From NCBI RefSeq assembly GCF_000211835.1, contig NZ_AEGR01000042.1:1-64000 (forward strand): a DNA stretch of 64,000 nucleotides. Direction: 5' to 3'. The first letter of the stretch is position 1. Every line of letters starts with the position of its first letter. Origin of the DNA: Hylemonella gracilis ATCC 19624 (lineage in GTDB: Bacteria > Pseudomonadota > Gammaproteobacteria > Burkholderiales > Burkholderiaceae_C). The notes below the pieces were generated by a model. It had not been told where the DNA came from. It did not search any database and was given only the letters and a program-made list of their open reading frames with translations. A program made the position numbers and the translations under genes. Shown here one piece after another: positions 38,206 to 48,281 of the stretch.

Positions 38206-39377
38206 GCGACGGACTTCAGCCCCCAGGCGGCGCGGCTACCCCAGCCCACCGCCACACCCACGGTCCAGAACACCAGGGACACCCCCACCACGGCGCCCAC
38301 GCTGCCGAACATCAGGGGCATGGCCACGCTGGACGCATTGAGCGTGAGCAGGCGCAGGCCCAAGGCTTCGCCGTGGCGGTCGTGCGGGGTGATCTGGTGC
38401 AGCGTGCTCATGATCAGCGGCTGCACCGAGCCCAGCACCAGCCCCAGCAGCACCGAACACAGGCCCATGCTCCAGGCGCCCGGCATGAAGGGATAGGCCA
38501 GGAACAGCACCGCTGTCGCCAGCATGGCCCCCGCCATCACCATCCACTCCCGCAGCCGCGCAGCCAACCACGGCATGAGCAAGCGGACCGCCGCCGCCGA
38601 GATCGCGAAGGCTCCCAGCAGCGTGCCGATGGTCGAGGCGCTGAATCCGCGCTCGTGCCCCAGCACCGGCATCACGAAGGTGTGCACATCCCAGCACGCT
38701 GACAGCAGCCAGTTGACCAGCATGAGACGGCGCATCTGAGGTTCGCGCAAGAGGTCCCACGCGCGGCGCGATCCTGTCGTCGGGGCCGCGGCCGAGCGCC
38801 GCTGCGGGGCCCGGCGCACGCACAGCCAAGTCACCAGGGGCAGCAGGGCCGCGAACAGGAAGGCGGCGCGGTAACCCTGCAGATCCCCCGGGCGTCCCCC
38901 CAGCCAGACGCCCACATGGTCGATCAGCAGGCCAGCGAGCAAAGGGCCAAGGAAGTTGGAAAACGCCGGGCCGATGGACAACCAGCTGAACATGCGCTTG
39001 AGTTCCGCCGCGTCGCGCGCGCTGCGGCCCACCTGCCGCTGCAGCGCGATGGACGCCGCGCCCGTGGCCCCGCCCGCGCACAGGGCGGCCAGGCACAGCA
39101 CGGGGAAGATGGGGAACACAGCGGCCAGCAAGGTCCCACTGACGGCAGCCGTCACGGCAAGGCCCACGGGCCGGCGCAAGCCATGGCGATCGGCATAGCG
39201 CCCCGCCGGCAGGGCCAGGAAGACCTGAGTCAAGGCAAACAAGGCCATCAACACGCCCACGGCCAGCGGGCTGTATCCCTGGGTCAGGGCCAGCAGGGGC
39301 GCGGCCATGCGCATCCCCGCCATGCAGGCGTGCAAACAGATGTGGCCGAAGATCAGGCGAGGAAGCCAGCGGTTCAT
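38178..39377 (-). CDS. Major facilitator superfamily transporter
   Basis: 399 residues with about 12 hydrophobic spans. The cytoplasmic loop 2-3 motif GRYADRHGLRRPVGL is the MFS A-like motif, and a central charged loop (CVRRAPQRRSAAAPTTGSRRA) splits two six-helix halves. An efflux-type permease is likely; substrate unknown. Gap of 61 bp to rmuC upstream. Convergent overlap with the LOG gene. Confidence 0.9.
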   Translation of the reverse strand: MNRWLPRLIFGHICLHACMAGMRMAAPLLALTQGYSPLAVGVLMALFALTQVFLALPAGRYADRHGLRRPVGLAVTAAVSGTLLAAVFPIFPVLCLAALCAGGATGAASIALQRQVGRSARDAAELKRMFSWLSIGPAFSNFLGPLLAGLLIDHVGVWLGGRPGDLQGYRAAFLFAALLPLVTWLCVRRAPQRRSAAAPTTGSRRAWDLLREPQMRRLMLVNWLLSACWDVHTFVMPVLGHERGFSASTIGTLLGAFAISAAAVRLLMPWLAARLREWMVMAGAMLATAVLFLAYPFMPGAWSMGLCSVLLGLVLGSVQPLIMSTLHQITPHDRHGEALGLRLLTLNASSVAMPLMFGSVGAVVGVSLVFWTVGVAVGWGSRAAWGLKSVAQPRSVSSL

Positions 39378-39438
39378 TCAACGCCCGCCCAACACCCCAT
39401 GCCGTCGGACACGCCCATGCCCTGCCCGCGCACGCCTG

Positions 39439-40764
39439 TCATTCCTCGTCCACGCCCTTGTCCAGCGGCAGCAGGTTTTGCGCCTGGGTTTCGGGCAAGG
39501 CCTCCACGGCCTTGAGCGCGCGGCTCATGGCGCGGCTGCGCACCTCGGCGCTGTCCAGGGTGTTGAGCACGGTCTGGGTCTGCGTCTTGACCCGGGCCAG
39601 CACCTCGCCGAACTTGTTGAACTCGGTCTTGACCGCGCCCAGCACCTGCCAGACCTCGCTGCTGCGCTTTTCCAGCGCCAGCGTGCGAAAGCCCATCTGC
39701 AAGGAACTCAGCATGGCCAGCAGGGTCGTGGGGCCGGCCAAGGTGACACGGTGGTCGCGCTGCAGCGCCTGCATCAGACCCGGGCGGCGCAGCACCTCGG
39801 CGTAGAGCCCTTCGGTGGGCAGGAAGAGGATGCCGAAATCCGTGGTGTGCGGGGGGGCGAGGTACTTCTCCGCGATGCTCTTGGCCTCGAGCCGAATGCG
39901 CGCTTCCAAGGCCTTCGCGGCAGCTTCCGCGCCCACCGCATCGGCGCGCTGCTGCGCATCGAGCAAGCGTTCATAGTCTTCGTTAGGGAACTTGGCGTCG
40001 ATGGGCAGCCAGCAAGGCTCGCTGTCCTCGCCCGCAGCGCCCTTGCCCGGCAGTCGGATCGCGAAGTCCACCACATTGCGGCTACCGGGCACGGTGGCCA
40101 CCTGCGCCGCGTACTGCTCGGCGGTGAACACCTGCTCCAGCAGTGCCGCGAGCTGCGCCTCGCCAAACATGCCGCGTGTCTTGACATTGGTCAGCAGATG
40201 CTTGAGGTCGCCCACGCCCGCGGCCAGGCTCTGCATCTCGCCCAGGCCCTTGTGCACCAGTTCCAGACGCTCCGCCACCTGCTTGAAGCTCTCGCCCAAG
40301 CGCTGCTCCAGCGTGGCGTGCAGTTTCTCATCCACGGTCGCGCGCATTTCGTCGAGCTTGACCGCGTTGCTCTGCTGCAATTGCGCGAGCTTGGCTTCCA
40401 TCGTCGCGTTCATCTCGCCGATGCGCCGGGCGTTCATCTCGCTGAGGTTGGACAGTTGGGTGGTCAGGGTATCGCGCACCTCTTTCTGGAACAGCGCGAT
40501 CTTCTGGCTGAAATCGTCCAGCCGCGCGTCCTGCGTGCGGGTTGCGGTCGCCGACTGCTGTACCAGGCTCTGCTGAAAAGTGGCCAACGTCTGCTGCAAC
40601 TCCTGCCGCGTGCCCCGCGCCGAGTCGCCGATGTCCTGCCGCAGCTCGCGCGCCAGGTGCTGACTTGCGGCGCTGTCGCCACGGCGCACCAGCACCATGA
40701 GCAACAGAACCAGGTTCACGACCACGAGCGCGAGGACGAGCAGTACCAGCAGGGTGATGTTCAT
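39439..40764 (-). CDS. rmuC: DNA recombination protein RmuC
   Basis: 441 residues from ATG 40764 (MNITLLVLLVLALVVVNLVLL). An N-terminal membrane anchor is followed by a long coiled coil (about 30-180) and a PD-(D/E)XK-like nuclease domain (LPIDAKFPNEDYERLLDAQQ, TDFGILFLPTEGLYAEVL, GPTTLLAMLSSLQMGF). RmuC limits inversions at short inverted repeats and has been linked to phage/foreign DNA restriction. Alone in its unit; an array of tandem dyad repeats lies upstream at 40845-40928. Confidence 0.93.
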   Translation of the reverse strand: MNITLLVLLVLALVVVNLVLLLMVLVRRGDSAASQHLARELRQDIGDSARGTRQELQQTLATFQQSLVQQSATATRTQDARLDDFSQKIALFQKEVRDTLTTQLSNLSEMNARRIGEMNATMEAKLAQLQQSNAVKLDEMRATVDEKLHATLEQRLGESFKQVAERLELVHKGLGEMQSLAAGVGDLKHLLTNVKTRGMFGEAQLAALLEQVFTAEQYAAQVATVPGSRNVVDFAIRLPGKGAAGEDSEPCWLPIDAKFPNEDYERLLDAQQRADAVGAEAAAKALEARIRLEAKSIAEKYLAPPHTTDFGILFLPTEGLYAEVLRRPGLMQALQRDHRVTLAGPTTLLAMLSSLQMGFRTLALEKRSSEVWQVLGAVKTEFNKFGEVLARVKTQTQTVLNTLDSAEVRSRAMSRALKAVEALPETQAQNLLPLDKGVDEE

Positions 40765-40844
40765 AGGCAAGGCATCGGGCACCGGCTCACGGTCCGGCGG
40801 CCACAGAGGCAAATCATGGAGGACAGGTCGAGCACGACGACCTC

Positions 40845-40928
40845 ATCGCACAAGGCCGGCGGGGCCTGCCATCGCACGAGGCCGGCAAAGCGGCCTGCCA
40901 ACGCATAAGGCCGGCACATCGGCCTGTT
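40845..40928. repeat. Three imperfect tandem repeats with internal dyads
   Basis: Three consecutive units of 26, 29 and 29 bp (starts 40845, 40871, 40900), each following the pattern [A]TCGCAnnAGGCCGG...GGCCTGYY. Every unit is itself an inverted repeat (AGGCCG...CGGCCT), so the array would form three hairpins. It sits 80 bp upstream of rmuC in a 228-bp non-coding gap. No protein reading explains it. Confidence 0.75.
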
Positions 40929-40992
40929 CAATGAAAGGCAAGCCGAGCGAAACGCCGGGCTGACCTGCGAATTCTACGCCCGGCCCAGGGCC

Positions 40993-42231
40993 TCACCAGA
41001 GGATCAACACCGTCGCCAACCCAAGGAACAGACCCATGCTCGCGACATCGGTGGCCGTGGTCAGGAAGATGCTGGACGCGGTGGCCGGGTCGGCGCCCAG
41101 GCGCTTCAAGGTCAACGGAATCATCGCCCCCGAAATGCCGCTGACGACGCAGCTGCCGACCATCGCCAACAAGATGGCCAAGGCCAACCAGGGCGCGGCC
41201 GGATTGTGCTGCGACGCTGCGGTGACGTACATGCCCACCGCGCTGACCAAGCCCACCAAGAGACCGTTGAGCAAACCCAACCAGGCCTCCTTGGCGACCA
41301 AGGCACGCTCGCGCCCTGGTCGCACCTCGCCCAAGGTCAGGCCGCGCAAGGTCACGGCCAGGGCCTGGCAGCCCGTGTTGCCGCTCTGCCCGGCCAGCAC
41401 GGGCAGGAACAGGGCCAGGATGACCAGCTGGTTCAAGGTCTCCTGGAAGACCCCGACCACGGCGGCGGCCAGGAAAGCCGTCAGCAGATTGAATTGCAGC
41501 CAGGGGTGGCGCAGCTTGAGGCAGCGCTGCCAGGGCGTGGTGAGGCGCTCTTCCTCGACGCCGACCATGCTGGCGGGCTGGGCGCTGATCTCGAAGTTCT
41601 GCTCTTCGAACAGCACCTGGCCGCGCACCAGACCGACGAGCCGTCCGTCACCGTCGCACACCGGGTACACCGGGTAATGCCGGCTGAGCACGGCCTTCAT
41701 GGCCTCGGCTAGGGGCATGCGCGCGTCCAGGCTGAAGGGGGACGCGATCATCACCGCCTCCAGGGTACGTTCGTGCTCGGCGAACAGCAGGTCGCGCATG
41801 GTGATCACGCCCCGCAAGCGCCCTGCCTCGTCGACGATGAAACCGTAGGTGATGAAAGCCTGCTTGATCAGCTCACGCAAACGCTCGATGGTCTCGCCCA
41901 CCGTGAGCCGTGGTGGGAACACCGCATACACCGGATCCATGAAGCGGCCGACACTGCCCTGCGGATAAGCTTGGTTGCGCACCCACTGGCTGACCTGGAT
42001 CGGCGGGGTGGCGGCACACACCCGCTCGGCATAGTCCGCGGGAAAGAGGTCCAAGATGGCCGTGGCACGCCCCGGATGCAGCTCCAGCAAGAGTGCGCTG
42101 CTCAGCTCGGGCGCCTCGTCGCGCAACAACTTGGCGGCCTCGCGGTCGTCGCGCTGCGCGATGGCCGTGCTGAGCCCCGCCCGCCGCGGCCTCGCGTCGG
42201 CGCTTGCCTCGTTCGTGTGATGGTGATCCAT
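40993..42231 (-). CDS. MgtE-type magnesium/divalent-cation transporter
   Basis: 412 residues. A shortened N-domain (about 20-90) precedes two CBS domains (FMDPVYAVFPPRLTVGET to the loop at VCDGDGRLVGLVRG) and a five-span transmembrane domain. The pore region holds FLPVLAGQSGNTGCQALAV, the MgtE selectivity motif, and GADPATASSIFLTTATDVASMG. MgtE admits Mg2+ when the CBS/N-domain gate opens at low internal Mg. This protein is shorter than the ~450-residue norm, mainly in the N-domain. Monocistronic. Confidence 0.92.
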   Translation of the reverse strand: MDHHHTNEASADARPRRAGLSTAIAQRDDREAAKLLRDEAPELSSALLLELHPGRATAILDLFPADYAERVCAATPPIQVSQWVRNQAYPQGSVGRFMDPVYAVFPPRLTVGETIERLRELIKQAFITYGFIVDEAGRLRGVITMRDLLFAEHERTLEAVMIASPFSLDARMPLAEAMKAVLSRHYPVYPVCDGDGRLVGLVRGQVLFEEQNFEISAQPASMVGVEEERLTTPWQRCLKLRHPWLQFNLLTAFLAAAVVGVFQETLNQLVILALFLPVLAGQSGNTGCQALAVTLRGLTLGEVRPGRERALVAKEAWLGLLNGLLVGLVSAVGMYVTAASQHNPAAPWLALAILLAMVGSCVVSGISGAMIPLTLKRLGADPATASSIFLTTATDVASMGLFLGLATVLILW

Positions 42232-42431
42232 GAAACTGTGTCCTGCCCTTGCATGCCCCAGTCCGGCCAGCGCCTACCTGATCGTGCTCCAGCGCGGCCC
42301 CCTCTTGACCGTGGAGATCCCGCAGCGCTCTTGAGCGCTCGCATGGGTACAGGCCTGGGGCACGCGCAGCAGCGCGAGCAGTCTAGACGATCTGGGCCGC
42401 TCAACCGTTCAGCACGGCCTGGGCGATGAGG

Positions 42432-43295
42432 TCAGCCGTCGGTGGACAGTGCCTGTGCGCTGTGGTGAGGCACGACAAGCCGACCGTTGCCGTCGGCGAT
42501 GGCTTCGATGGCGATGCGCGGCGCGGCGGAGGTGACCGAGCCAAAGATCGTGGCGAACGAGACGTCGGCGGCGTCGCGGCCCGTGCCCAGGCGCACGAAA
42601 CCCATGGGAATCGCGGTGCCCGAAGGGTCGAACAGGTACCAGCGTTCGCCCAGCCAGACCTCCACGTAGGCGTGGAAGTCGGTCGGCCCCAGGGCGGGGT
42701 CAGCGCCATAGTCGATGCCCGTCGCGAAACGCGCGGGGATGTTGATCGCGCGGCACAGGGCGATCATCAAATGGGCAAAGTCACGGCACACGCCCACGGT
42801 GCCCAGCAGGGTGTCGATCGCCGAGGTGTCGGAGGTGGACGAGTTGGAAGTGAAGGTCGTGCGGCTGAGCACCCAGTCGCGGATGGTCTGCACCCTGGCG
42901 TAACCTTGCGGCAGGCGGCCGAACTCACGCATGGCAAAACGGTGCAGCCGGTCCGAGGGGCAGTAGCGGCTGGGGTAGATGTAACTCAGCACCGACAGGG
43001 GCAGGCGCGCGACCGGAACCTCGGCGATCCAGCCGGGCTCGGCCACATGGTGGTCCAAGTCGATGGTGGCGTCGTAACGCACCGTCAACGGGCCTGGCAG
43101 GGCCTGCAAGCGCAGGTAGCGGTTGCCCGTGGCGGGGTCGGTCTGAACCACGGAAGGCAAAGCCTGGCTGAGGCTGAGCGCCTCGCGGACCACACGCTGG
43201 CGCTGCGTGTGCGCGGCATGGATGTTGAAAACGAAGTCGCCGCCGTGCTCACCGATGTCGTAGGCCAGTTCCAGCGCAATGTGCAAGCGGATCAT
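42432..43295 (-). CDS. Transglutaminase-like cysteine peptidase-fold protein
   Basis: 287 residues from ATG 43295. An N-terminal beta domain (about 1-140) is followed by a transglutaminase-core domain with the Cys-His-Asp triad in GTVGVCRDFAHL, PTDFHAYVEVWL and WYLFDPSGTAIP. Proteins of this type often accompany alpha-E/circularly permuted ATP-grasp genes, which are not seen here. Cytoplasmic (no signal peptide). The activity, amide hydrolysis or crosslinking, is not known. A 200-bp gap without recognisable features separates it from the MgtE-type gene. Confidence 0.9.
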   Translation of the reverse strand: MIRLHIALELAYDIGEHGGDFVFNIHAAHTQRQRVVREALSLSQALPSVVQTDPATGNRYLRLQALPGPLTVRYDATIDLDHHVAEPGWIAEVPVARLPLSVLSYIYPSRYCPSDRLHRFAMREFGRLPQGYARVQTIRDWVLSRTTFTSNSSTSDTSAIDTLLGTVGVCRDFAHLMIALCRAINIPARFATGIDYGADPALGPTDFHAYVEVWLGERWYLFDPSGTAIPMGFVRLGTGRDAADVSFATIFGSVTSAAPRIAIEAIADGNGRLVVPHHSAQALSTDG

Positions 43296-43508
43296 CGCGG
43301 CGACGGCAGTCCGCGGAGGTCGAAAGAATGAGAGCGATGTGGCATGGTGGTGTTGGCCCATTGTAGGCCCGCGTCGACGCCCATCGGCCGAGCGCACCCG
43401 GGAAGGCTCAACACAAGCGCAAACATGCTCCAGTTCCAGCGTGGCGGAGGTGACGTTGACAACCGCGACATGCGGTGCTTCGAGCATATGGATATGACAA
43501 AGCATTGG

Positions 43509-43537
43509 TTCACACCGCGCGGCTTCCTGCCTATGAT
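43509..43537 (+). promoter_or_regulatory. Sigma-70 promoter for the amino-acid ABC operon
   Basis: TTCACA and TATGAT separated by 17 bp, about 70 bp before the binding-protein ATG, inside the 312-bp divergent intergenic region. The rest of that region shows no operator I recognise. Confidence 0.6.
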
Positions 43538-43607
43538 TTTTCCCACGGCGTCATGCTGCCCCGCGGCGAAGAACGCCGACCCAACCACCTTCTGGAGTCA
43601 GACTCTC

Positions 43608-44450
43608 ATGCGCAAGCGCACTTTCAACACCCTGATCGCCTCGGCCTTCGCGGCGATCCTGAGCCTGGGCGCCGTCACCGCCCACGCCGACCAGCTCGCC
43701 GACATCAAGAAAAAGGGCGTGCTCGTCTTCGGCATCCTGGGCATCGATGAGCCCAACAGCTTCGTTGACCCCAAGACGCGTCAATACATCGGCTATGAAA
43801 TCGACCTGGCCAACGCCATCGCCCAGAAGATCGGCGTCAAGGCCGAATTCAAGCAGGTGGCCGTGGCCGCTCGCATTCCCGAACTTCAGCAAGGTCACGT
43901 GGACCTGCTGGCCGCTTCGCTGACCCACAACAAGGAACGCGAGGCCCTGATCGACTTTGGCCTGACCCACTTCGTCACCGGCTCCAAGGTGCTCGTGACC
44001 AAGAAGAGCGGCATCACCAGCGTGCAACAGCTCGGCGGAAAGAAGGTCGTGACTGTCAAGGGCGGCACGCAGGAGCCCAACCTCAAGCGCGCCGTGCCCA
44101 CCGCCGAAGTGGTGACCTTTGAATCGACGCAACAGGCTTTCCTCGCCCTGCAGCAGGGCAAGGGCGTTGCCTACGTGAACGACGAATCCTCGCTCTACAG
44201 CGACGTGCTCAAGCTCGGCCCCAAGGCCAAGGACTACGTCGTGCTTCCCGAGAACCTGAACGTCGAACCCCTGGCCATCGGCATCAAGAAGGGCGAGACG
44301 GCACTCAAGGCCGTGGTGGACCAAACCCTGCGCGAACTCGAAAGCTCGGGCGCGGCCGACAAGCTCTACGAAAAGTGGTACGGCCAGGGCAGCAAGCTCA
44401 AGTTCGGCAAGCGCACTTGGAAGATCGAGTCCGACAAGGTGGACGGCTGA
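43608..44450 (+). CDS. Polar amino-acid ABC transporter, periplasmic binding protein
   Basis: 280 residues from ATG 43608, with GGAG upstream. Type I signal peptide (ILSLGAVTAHA|DQ), then a SBP_bac_3 domain: GVLVFGILGIDEPNSFVD, YIGYEIDLANAIAQKIGV, HVDLLAASLTHNKEREALIDF and the C-terminal EKWYGQGSKLKF. The Asp-containing binding loop and Arg-free pocket fit a polar or acidic amino acid (Glu/Asp/Gln-type), but the ligand is unproven. A strong terminator follows, so the binding protein should be made in excess over the permeases. Confidence 0.93.
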   Translation: MRKRTFNTLIASAFAAILSLGAVTAHADQLADIKKKGVLVFGILGIDEPNSFVDPKTRQYIGYEIDLANAIAQKIGVKAEFKQVAVAARIPELQQGHVDLLAASLTHNKEREALIDFGLTHFVTGSKVLVTKKSGITSVQQLGGKKVVTVKGGTQEPNLKRAVPTAEVVTFESTQQAFLALQQGKGVAYVNDESSLYSDVLKLGPKAKDYVVLPENLNVEPLAIGIKKGETALKAVVDQTLRELESSGAADKLYEKWYGQGSKLKFGKRTWKIESDKVDG

Positions 44451-44485
44451 TTTCCGGTCCGGCCGCTCTTGCGCCGGCCGACACG

Positions 44486-44513
44486 ACGGCCCGCCCCCAG
44501 GCGGGCCGTTTTC
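44486..44513 (+). terminator. Intra-operon terminator after the binding-protein gene
   Basis: ACGGCCCGCC and GGCGGGCCGT make a perfect ten-pair stem around CCCA, followed by TTTT. It lies between the binding-protein gene and the first permease and would give partial read-through, a common way to set subunit ratios. Confidence 0.85.
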
Positions 44514-44534
44514 ATGTTCCCGGACAATCCCCCC

Positions 44535-45230
44535 ATGCCCTCCTTCGATTTCTCCCTGCTGATCGCGGGCCCTTACCATGAGACGCTGCTGGCCGGCCTG
44601 GCCATGTCGCTGCGGCTGCTGGTCATCTCGCTGATGCTGGCCCTGCCGCTCGCGGCCGCACTGGCCCTCTTGCGCCTATCCCCGTGGGCACCCCTGCGCG
44701 CGTTTGCTTGGCTGTGCGTCGAGGTGCAACGCAACATTCCGCCCCTGGCCCATCTGCTGTTCTGGTACTTCGCGGCGCCGGAGCTGCTGCCCGAGGCGTT
44801 GCGCGATTGGCTCTACGGCCACAACTTCGAAGCCATCGCCGCCGTGGTCGCGCTCACGCTCTACGCCGCGGCCTTCATGGGCGAGGACCTGCGCAGCGGC
44901 ATCCGCTCCGTCCCCGCCGTGCAATTCGAGGCTGGCCGGGCCCTGGGCCTGGGCTTTCTGCCGACCATGCGTTTCATCATCCTGCCGCAGGCGCTGCGCA
45001 TCGCCACGCCGCCCCTGTTGTCGCAAACGCTCAACCTCTGGAAGAACAGCAGCCTGGCCACCGTGATCGGCACGGCCGAGCTGATGTACGCCGCCGCCAA
45101 GGTCGAGACCGAAACCTTCCGCAGCTTCGAGGCTTTCGCCTTCGCGACCGTCTGCTACCTGACGGTCTCTCTGGCCATCGGCGCCCTGGCCGCCTGGTTC
45201 GCCCGCCGCTATCCGCCGCGCTCGGCCTGA
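44535..45230 (+). CDS. Amino-acid ABC transporter permease (HisM/GltJ-like)
   Basis: 231 residues from ATG 44535; an ATG at 44514 would add seven. About five membrane spans, with the ABC-coupling EAA loop [19 protein letters not shown] and the downstream [15 protein letters not shown]. Ends [14 protein letters not shown]. Starts 22 bp after the terminator and ends 8 bp before the second permease. Works as a heterodimer with that protein. Confidence 0.93.
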   Translation: MPSFDFSLLIAGPYHETLLAGLAMSLRLLVISLMLALPLAAALALLRLSPWAPLRAFAWLCVEVQRNIPPLAHLLFWYFAAPELLPEALRDWLYGHNFEAIAAVVALTLYAAAFMGEDLRSGIRSVPAVQFEAGRALGLGFLPTMRFIILPQALRIATPPLLSQTLNLWKNSSLATVIGTAELMYAAAKVETETFRSFEAFAFATVCYLTVSLAIGALAAWFARRYPPRSA

Positions 45231-45238
45231 GGACCCCC

Positions 45239-45957
45239 ATGACCTTTCTGGAAGTCATCGACAACTACTGGCTCTATTTCCTGGTCGGCCAGTACCCCGA
45301 AGGCCCGCTGGGCGGGCTGGCCCTCACCCTGCTGCTGTCCGCTGCCGGCCTGCTCGCCGCCCTGCCCGCCGGTCTGGTGCTGGGTCTCGCGCGGGTCAGC
45401 CCCTGGCGCGCCCTGCGCTGGCCCGTGACCGCCCTGGTCTACGTGGTGCGCGGCACGCCGCTGCTGATGGTGGTGTTCTGGGCCTACTTCTTCCTGCCCA
45501 GCGTGACGGGCGCCAAGACGGACCAATTCACCACCATGCTGATCGCGCTCGCGCTGTTCAACGGCGCCTACCTCGCGGAGGTGGTGCGCGCGGGCATCCA
45601 AGGCCTGCCGCGCGGCCAGATGGAAAGCGCGCGGTCGCTCGGCCTGTCCTGGCTGCAGGCCATGCGCGGGGTCATCCTGCCGCAGGCCCTGCGCAACATG
45701 CTGCCGTCGCTGGTCAGCCAGTTCGTGATGACCATCAAGGAAACCTCGCTGGGCTACATCATCGGACTGAACGAGGTGTCCTTCATCACCTCGCAAATCA
45801 ACACCCAGGTCTTCGTCTACCCGGTACAGCTCTACCTGATCCTGGGTCTGAGCTATTTCGTGCTGTGCTTCAGCCTCTCTCGTTTCGCCTACTGGATGGA
45901 ACGCCGACTGGAACGCAAGGCACGGCCCATCCCTCAACATTCCGTCCCCGCCACCGC

Positions 45958-45961
<4 letters not shown>
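45239..45961 (+). CDS. Amino-acid ABC transporter permease (GltK-like)
   Basis: 240 residues from ATG 45239. Five or so membrane spans with EAA loop [20 protein letters not shown] and [18 protein letters not shown]. Second permease of the binding protein-permease-permease-ATPase operon. Its stop overlaps the ATPase start by ATGA, implying translational coupling. Confidence 0.94.
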
Positions 45962-46695
<734 letters not shown>

Positions 46696-46792
46696 CCTGC
46701 ATCTCGCCTGGTCTCGTCTCGGGTCAAGCGTACCCGACCCATGGGCCGCCTGAGTTGTCTTGGGTGGCCTGGGAAGTACGACGGTGGCCCTC

Positions 46793-46930
46793 TCAACTCA
46801 GGCGCGGCAGCGCATGCGTCACCAGCAGCAAGGCGGCCAAAGCCATGCCCAGCACCGCACGCTGCCACCGCGAGACGGGCCAATCCGCACCCGTGCCGTC
46901 GTCTTGAGTTTCAAGCAGTCGCTGAGTCAT
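46793..46930 (-). CDS. Candidate small membrane peptide, 45 residues
   Basis: Reads MTQRLLETQDDGTGADW, then VSRWQRAVLGMALAALLLVTH and ALPRLS. One membrane span of about 20 residues follows a short acidic/basic N-tail. AGGAAG lies 5 nt before the ATG, and the upstream DNA holds the same ~43-bp element as two sulfur-related promoters in this region (46980-47022), which is the main reason to believe it is expressed. No family is recognised. The alternative is that the element and hairpin belong to a non-coding RNA. Confidence 0.45.
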   Translation of the reverse strand: MTQRLLETQDDGTGADWPVSRWQRAVLGMALAALLLVTHALPRLS

Positions 46931-46979
46931 GTGCTTCCTGGATGGGGTGTGAGCATTCTGAAAACAATCGGCCGCGAAT

Positions 46980-47022
46980 GGAACGAAAAGATCGTCAGAT
47001 CGATATGACCAAATCGGCATAA
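46980..47022 (-). promoter_or_regulatory. Conserved ~43-bp element, copy C
   Basis: Minus strand: TTATGC, 8 bp, TCATATC, then ACGATCTTTTCGTTCC at the 3-prime end. It aligns without gaps over 43 bp with the element before the cytochrome c/flavocytochrome operon (50078-50120), about 27 identical positions. The start codon of the 45-residue peptide is 50 bp downstream. Length and lack of a simple consensus fit a LysR-type CysB/Cbl site, an inference. Confidence 0.55.
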
Positions 47023-47083
47023 GACCACCGGCACCCGGCACCCGGCACGGCCGATACTTGCTCGGCACTTGGCCAGCACGCGT

Positions 47084-48247
47084 TCAGGTGTAGGCGGAGG
47101 GCGGGGGCAAGACATCGTTCAGCGCCCAGTTGCCCAGATCGCGCAGCTTGTACTCGATGGGGTCGTGCAGAGTGTGGGTGCGGGCGTTGCGCCAAAAGCG
47201 GTCGTGACCCAAGGGTGCGTGCAAGGAGGAAGTACCCGCCACCTCGAACAAGCGGCTGCCGATGTCCAAGGCCGCGCGCGCCGCCACCACCTTGGCGGTG
47301 GCCACCGCGACGGAGGCCGCGCCACGCTCCTCGGCCGTCAGCGCCTCACCGCGCTGCCAGGCCGCCTCGATCTGCTGCGCCGCCTGCTCGGCCAGGGCCT
47401 CGGCGGCCTTGAGCTGCACCCAGAACTCGCCAAACTTCTCCAGCAGGTACGGGTCCTGCGTGGCTTGCTCCACGTTGGAAAGCACCCAGGGCCGGCGCCA
47501 CTGCCGCGTGTGGTCTCGCGCGGCCTGGTGCGCGCCCTCGGCGATGCCGAGGTATATGTTGACCAGCATGGACTGCGAGAGCGTGGAGCGCAGCGAGGCC
47601 CAGGCACTGCTGCCCGGACCGGGGTTCAGCACTTCCTCCGGTTTCACGAGCACGTCCTCGAAGACGACGTTGCCGCTGTCGGTCTGGCGCTGGCCGATGG
47701 CGTTCCAGTCGCCTTGGATCTGCAAACCCTCGCGGTCCGTGGGCACGGTCGCCGCGATCAGCCGGCCGCATTCCAGGTGGGCCGACACCAGCAGCACGTC
47801 GGCCCCCACCGCGCCCGAGCAGAAGCTTTTGACGCCATTGAGCACCAGGCCTTCGTCGAATTCCACCGCCGTGACGCGCTTGTCGGCCGGGTTGTTCGCA
47901 TTGCCCCAGAACCAGCGCTCGCGCACGGTGCGCGTCAGCCATTCCTGTTGCTGCGCCTCGCTGCCAAAGAAGGACAGGCTGGCCACTTGCAGGTGCTGAA
48001 AGGCAAAGAGGTGCGCCATCGAACTGTCCACCGCCGCGATGCGGCGGATGGCGCGCAGGATGACGGGCCAGCGCTCACCCTGCCCGCCGAACTTCGCGGG
48101 CACGGCCAGGGTCAGCAAGCCGCTGTCGCGCAACAGGGCGCGCTCGGCGGCGGCGTGGCCGCCCCGGCGATCACGTTCGACGGCCGTCGCCGCCAGGCTG
48201 GCGCACAGCAGCGCGAGTTGTTCTTCCAGGGTTTGCTTGATGTCCAT
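47084..48247 (-). CDS. SfnB/DszC-like acyl-CoA dehydrogenase-fold flavoprotein
   Basis: 387 residues. Acyl-CoA dehydrogenase fold (N-terminal helical, middle beta, C-terminal helical domains) of the DszC/SfnB branch, which uses reduced flavin and O2 on organosulfur substrates instead of dehydrogenating acyl-CoA. The hallmark C-terminal DRFWRNARTHTLHDP and start-domain LTLAVPAKFGGQGE and SSMAHLFAFQHL are seen. It is the shortest and most divergent of three such enzymes in the window and is transcribed alone behind a copy of the 43-bp element. Substrate unknown (sulfone, sulfoxide or sulfonate are candidates). Confidence 0.85.
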   Translation of the reverse strand: MDIKQTLEEQLALLCASLAATAVERDRRGGHAAAERALLRDSGLLTLAVPAKFGGQGERWPVILRAIRRIAAVDSSMAHLFAFQHLQVASLSFFGSEAQQQEWLTRTVRERWFWGNANNPADKRVTAVEFDEGLVLNGVKSFCSGAVGADVLLVSAHLECGRLIAATVPTDREGLQIQGDWNAIGQRQTDSGNVVFEDVLVKPEEVLNPGPGSSAWASLRSTLSQSMLVNIYLGIAEGAHQAARDHTRQWRRPWVLSNVEQATQDPYLLEKFGEFWVQLKAAEALAEQAAQQIEAAWQRGEALTAEERGAASVAVATAKVVAARAALDIGSRLFEVAGTSSLHAPLGHDRFWRNARTHTLHDPIEYKLRDLGNWALNDVLPPPSAYT

Positions 48248-48281
48248 GGCGCCAGGACTCTAGCGAAGAAGGCTCGCGCTG

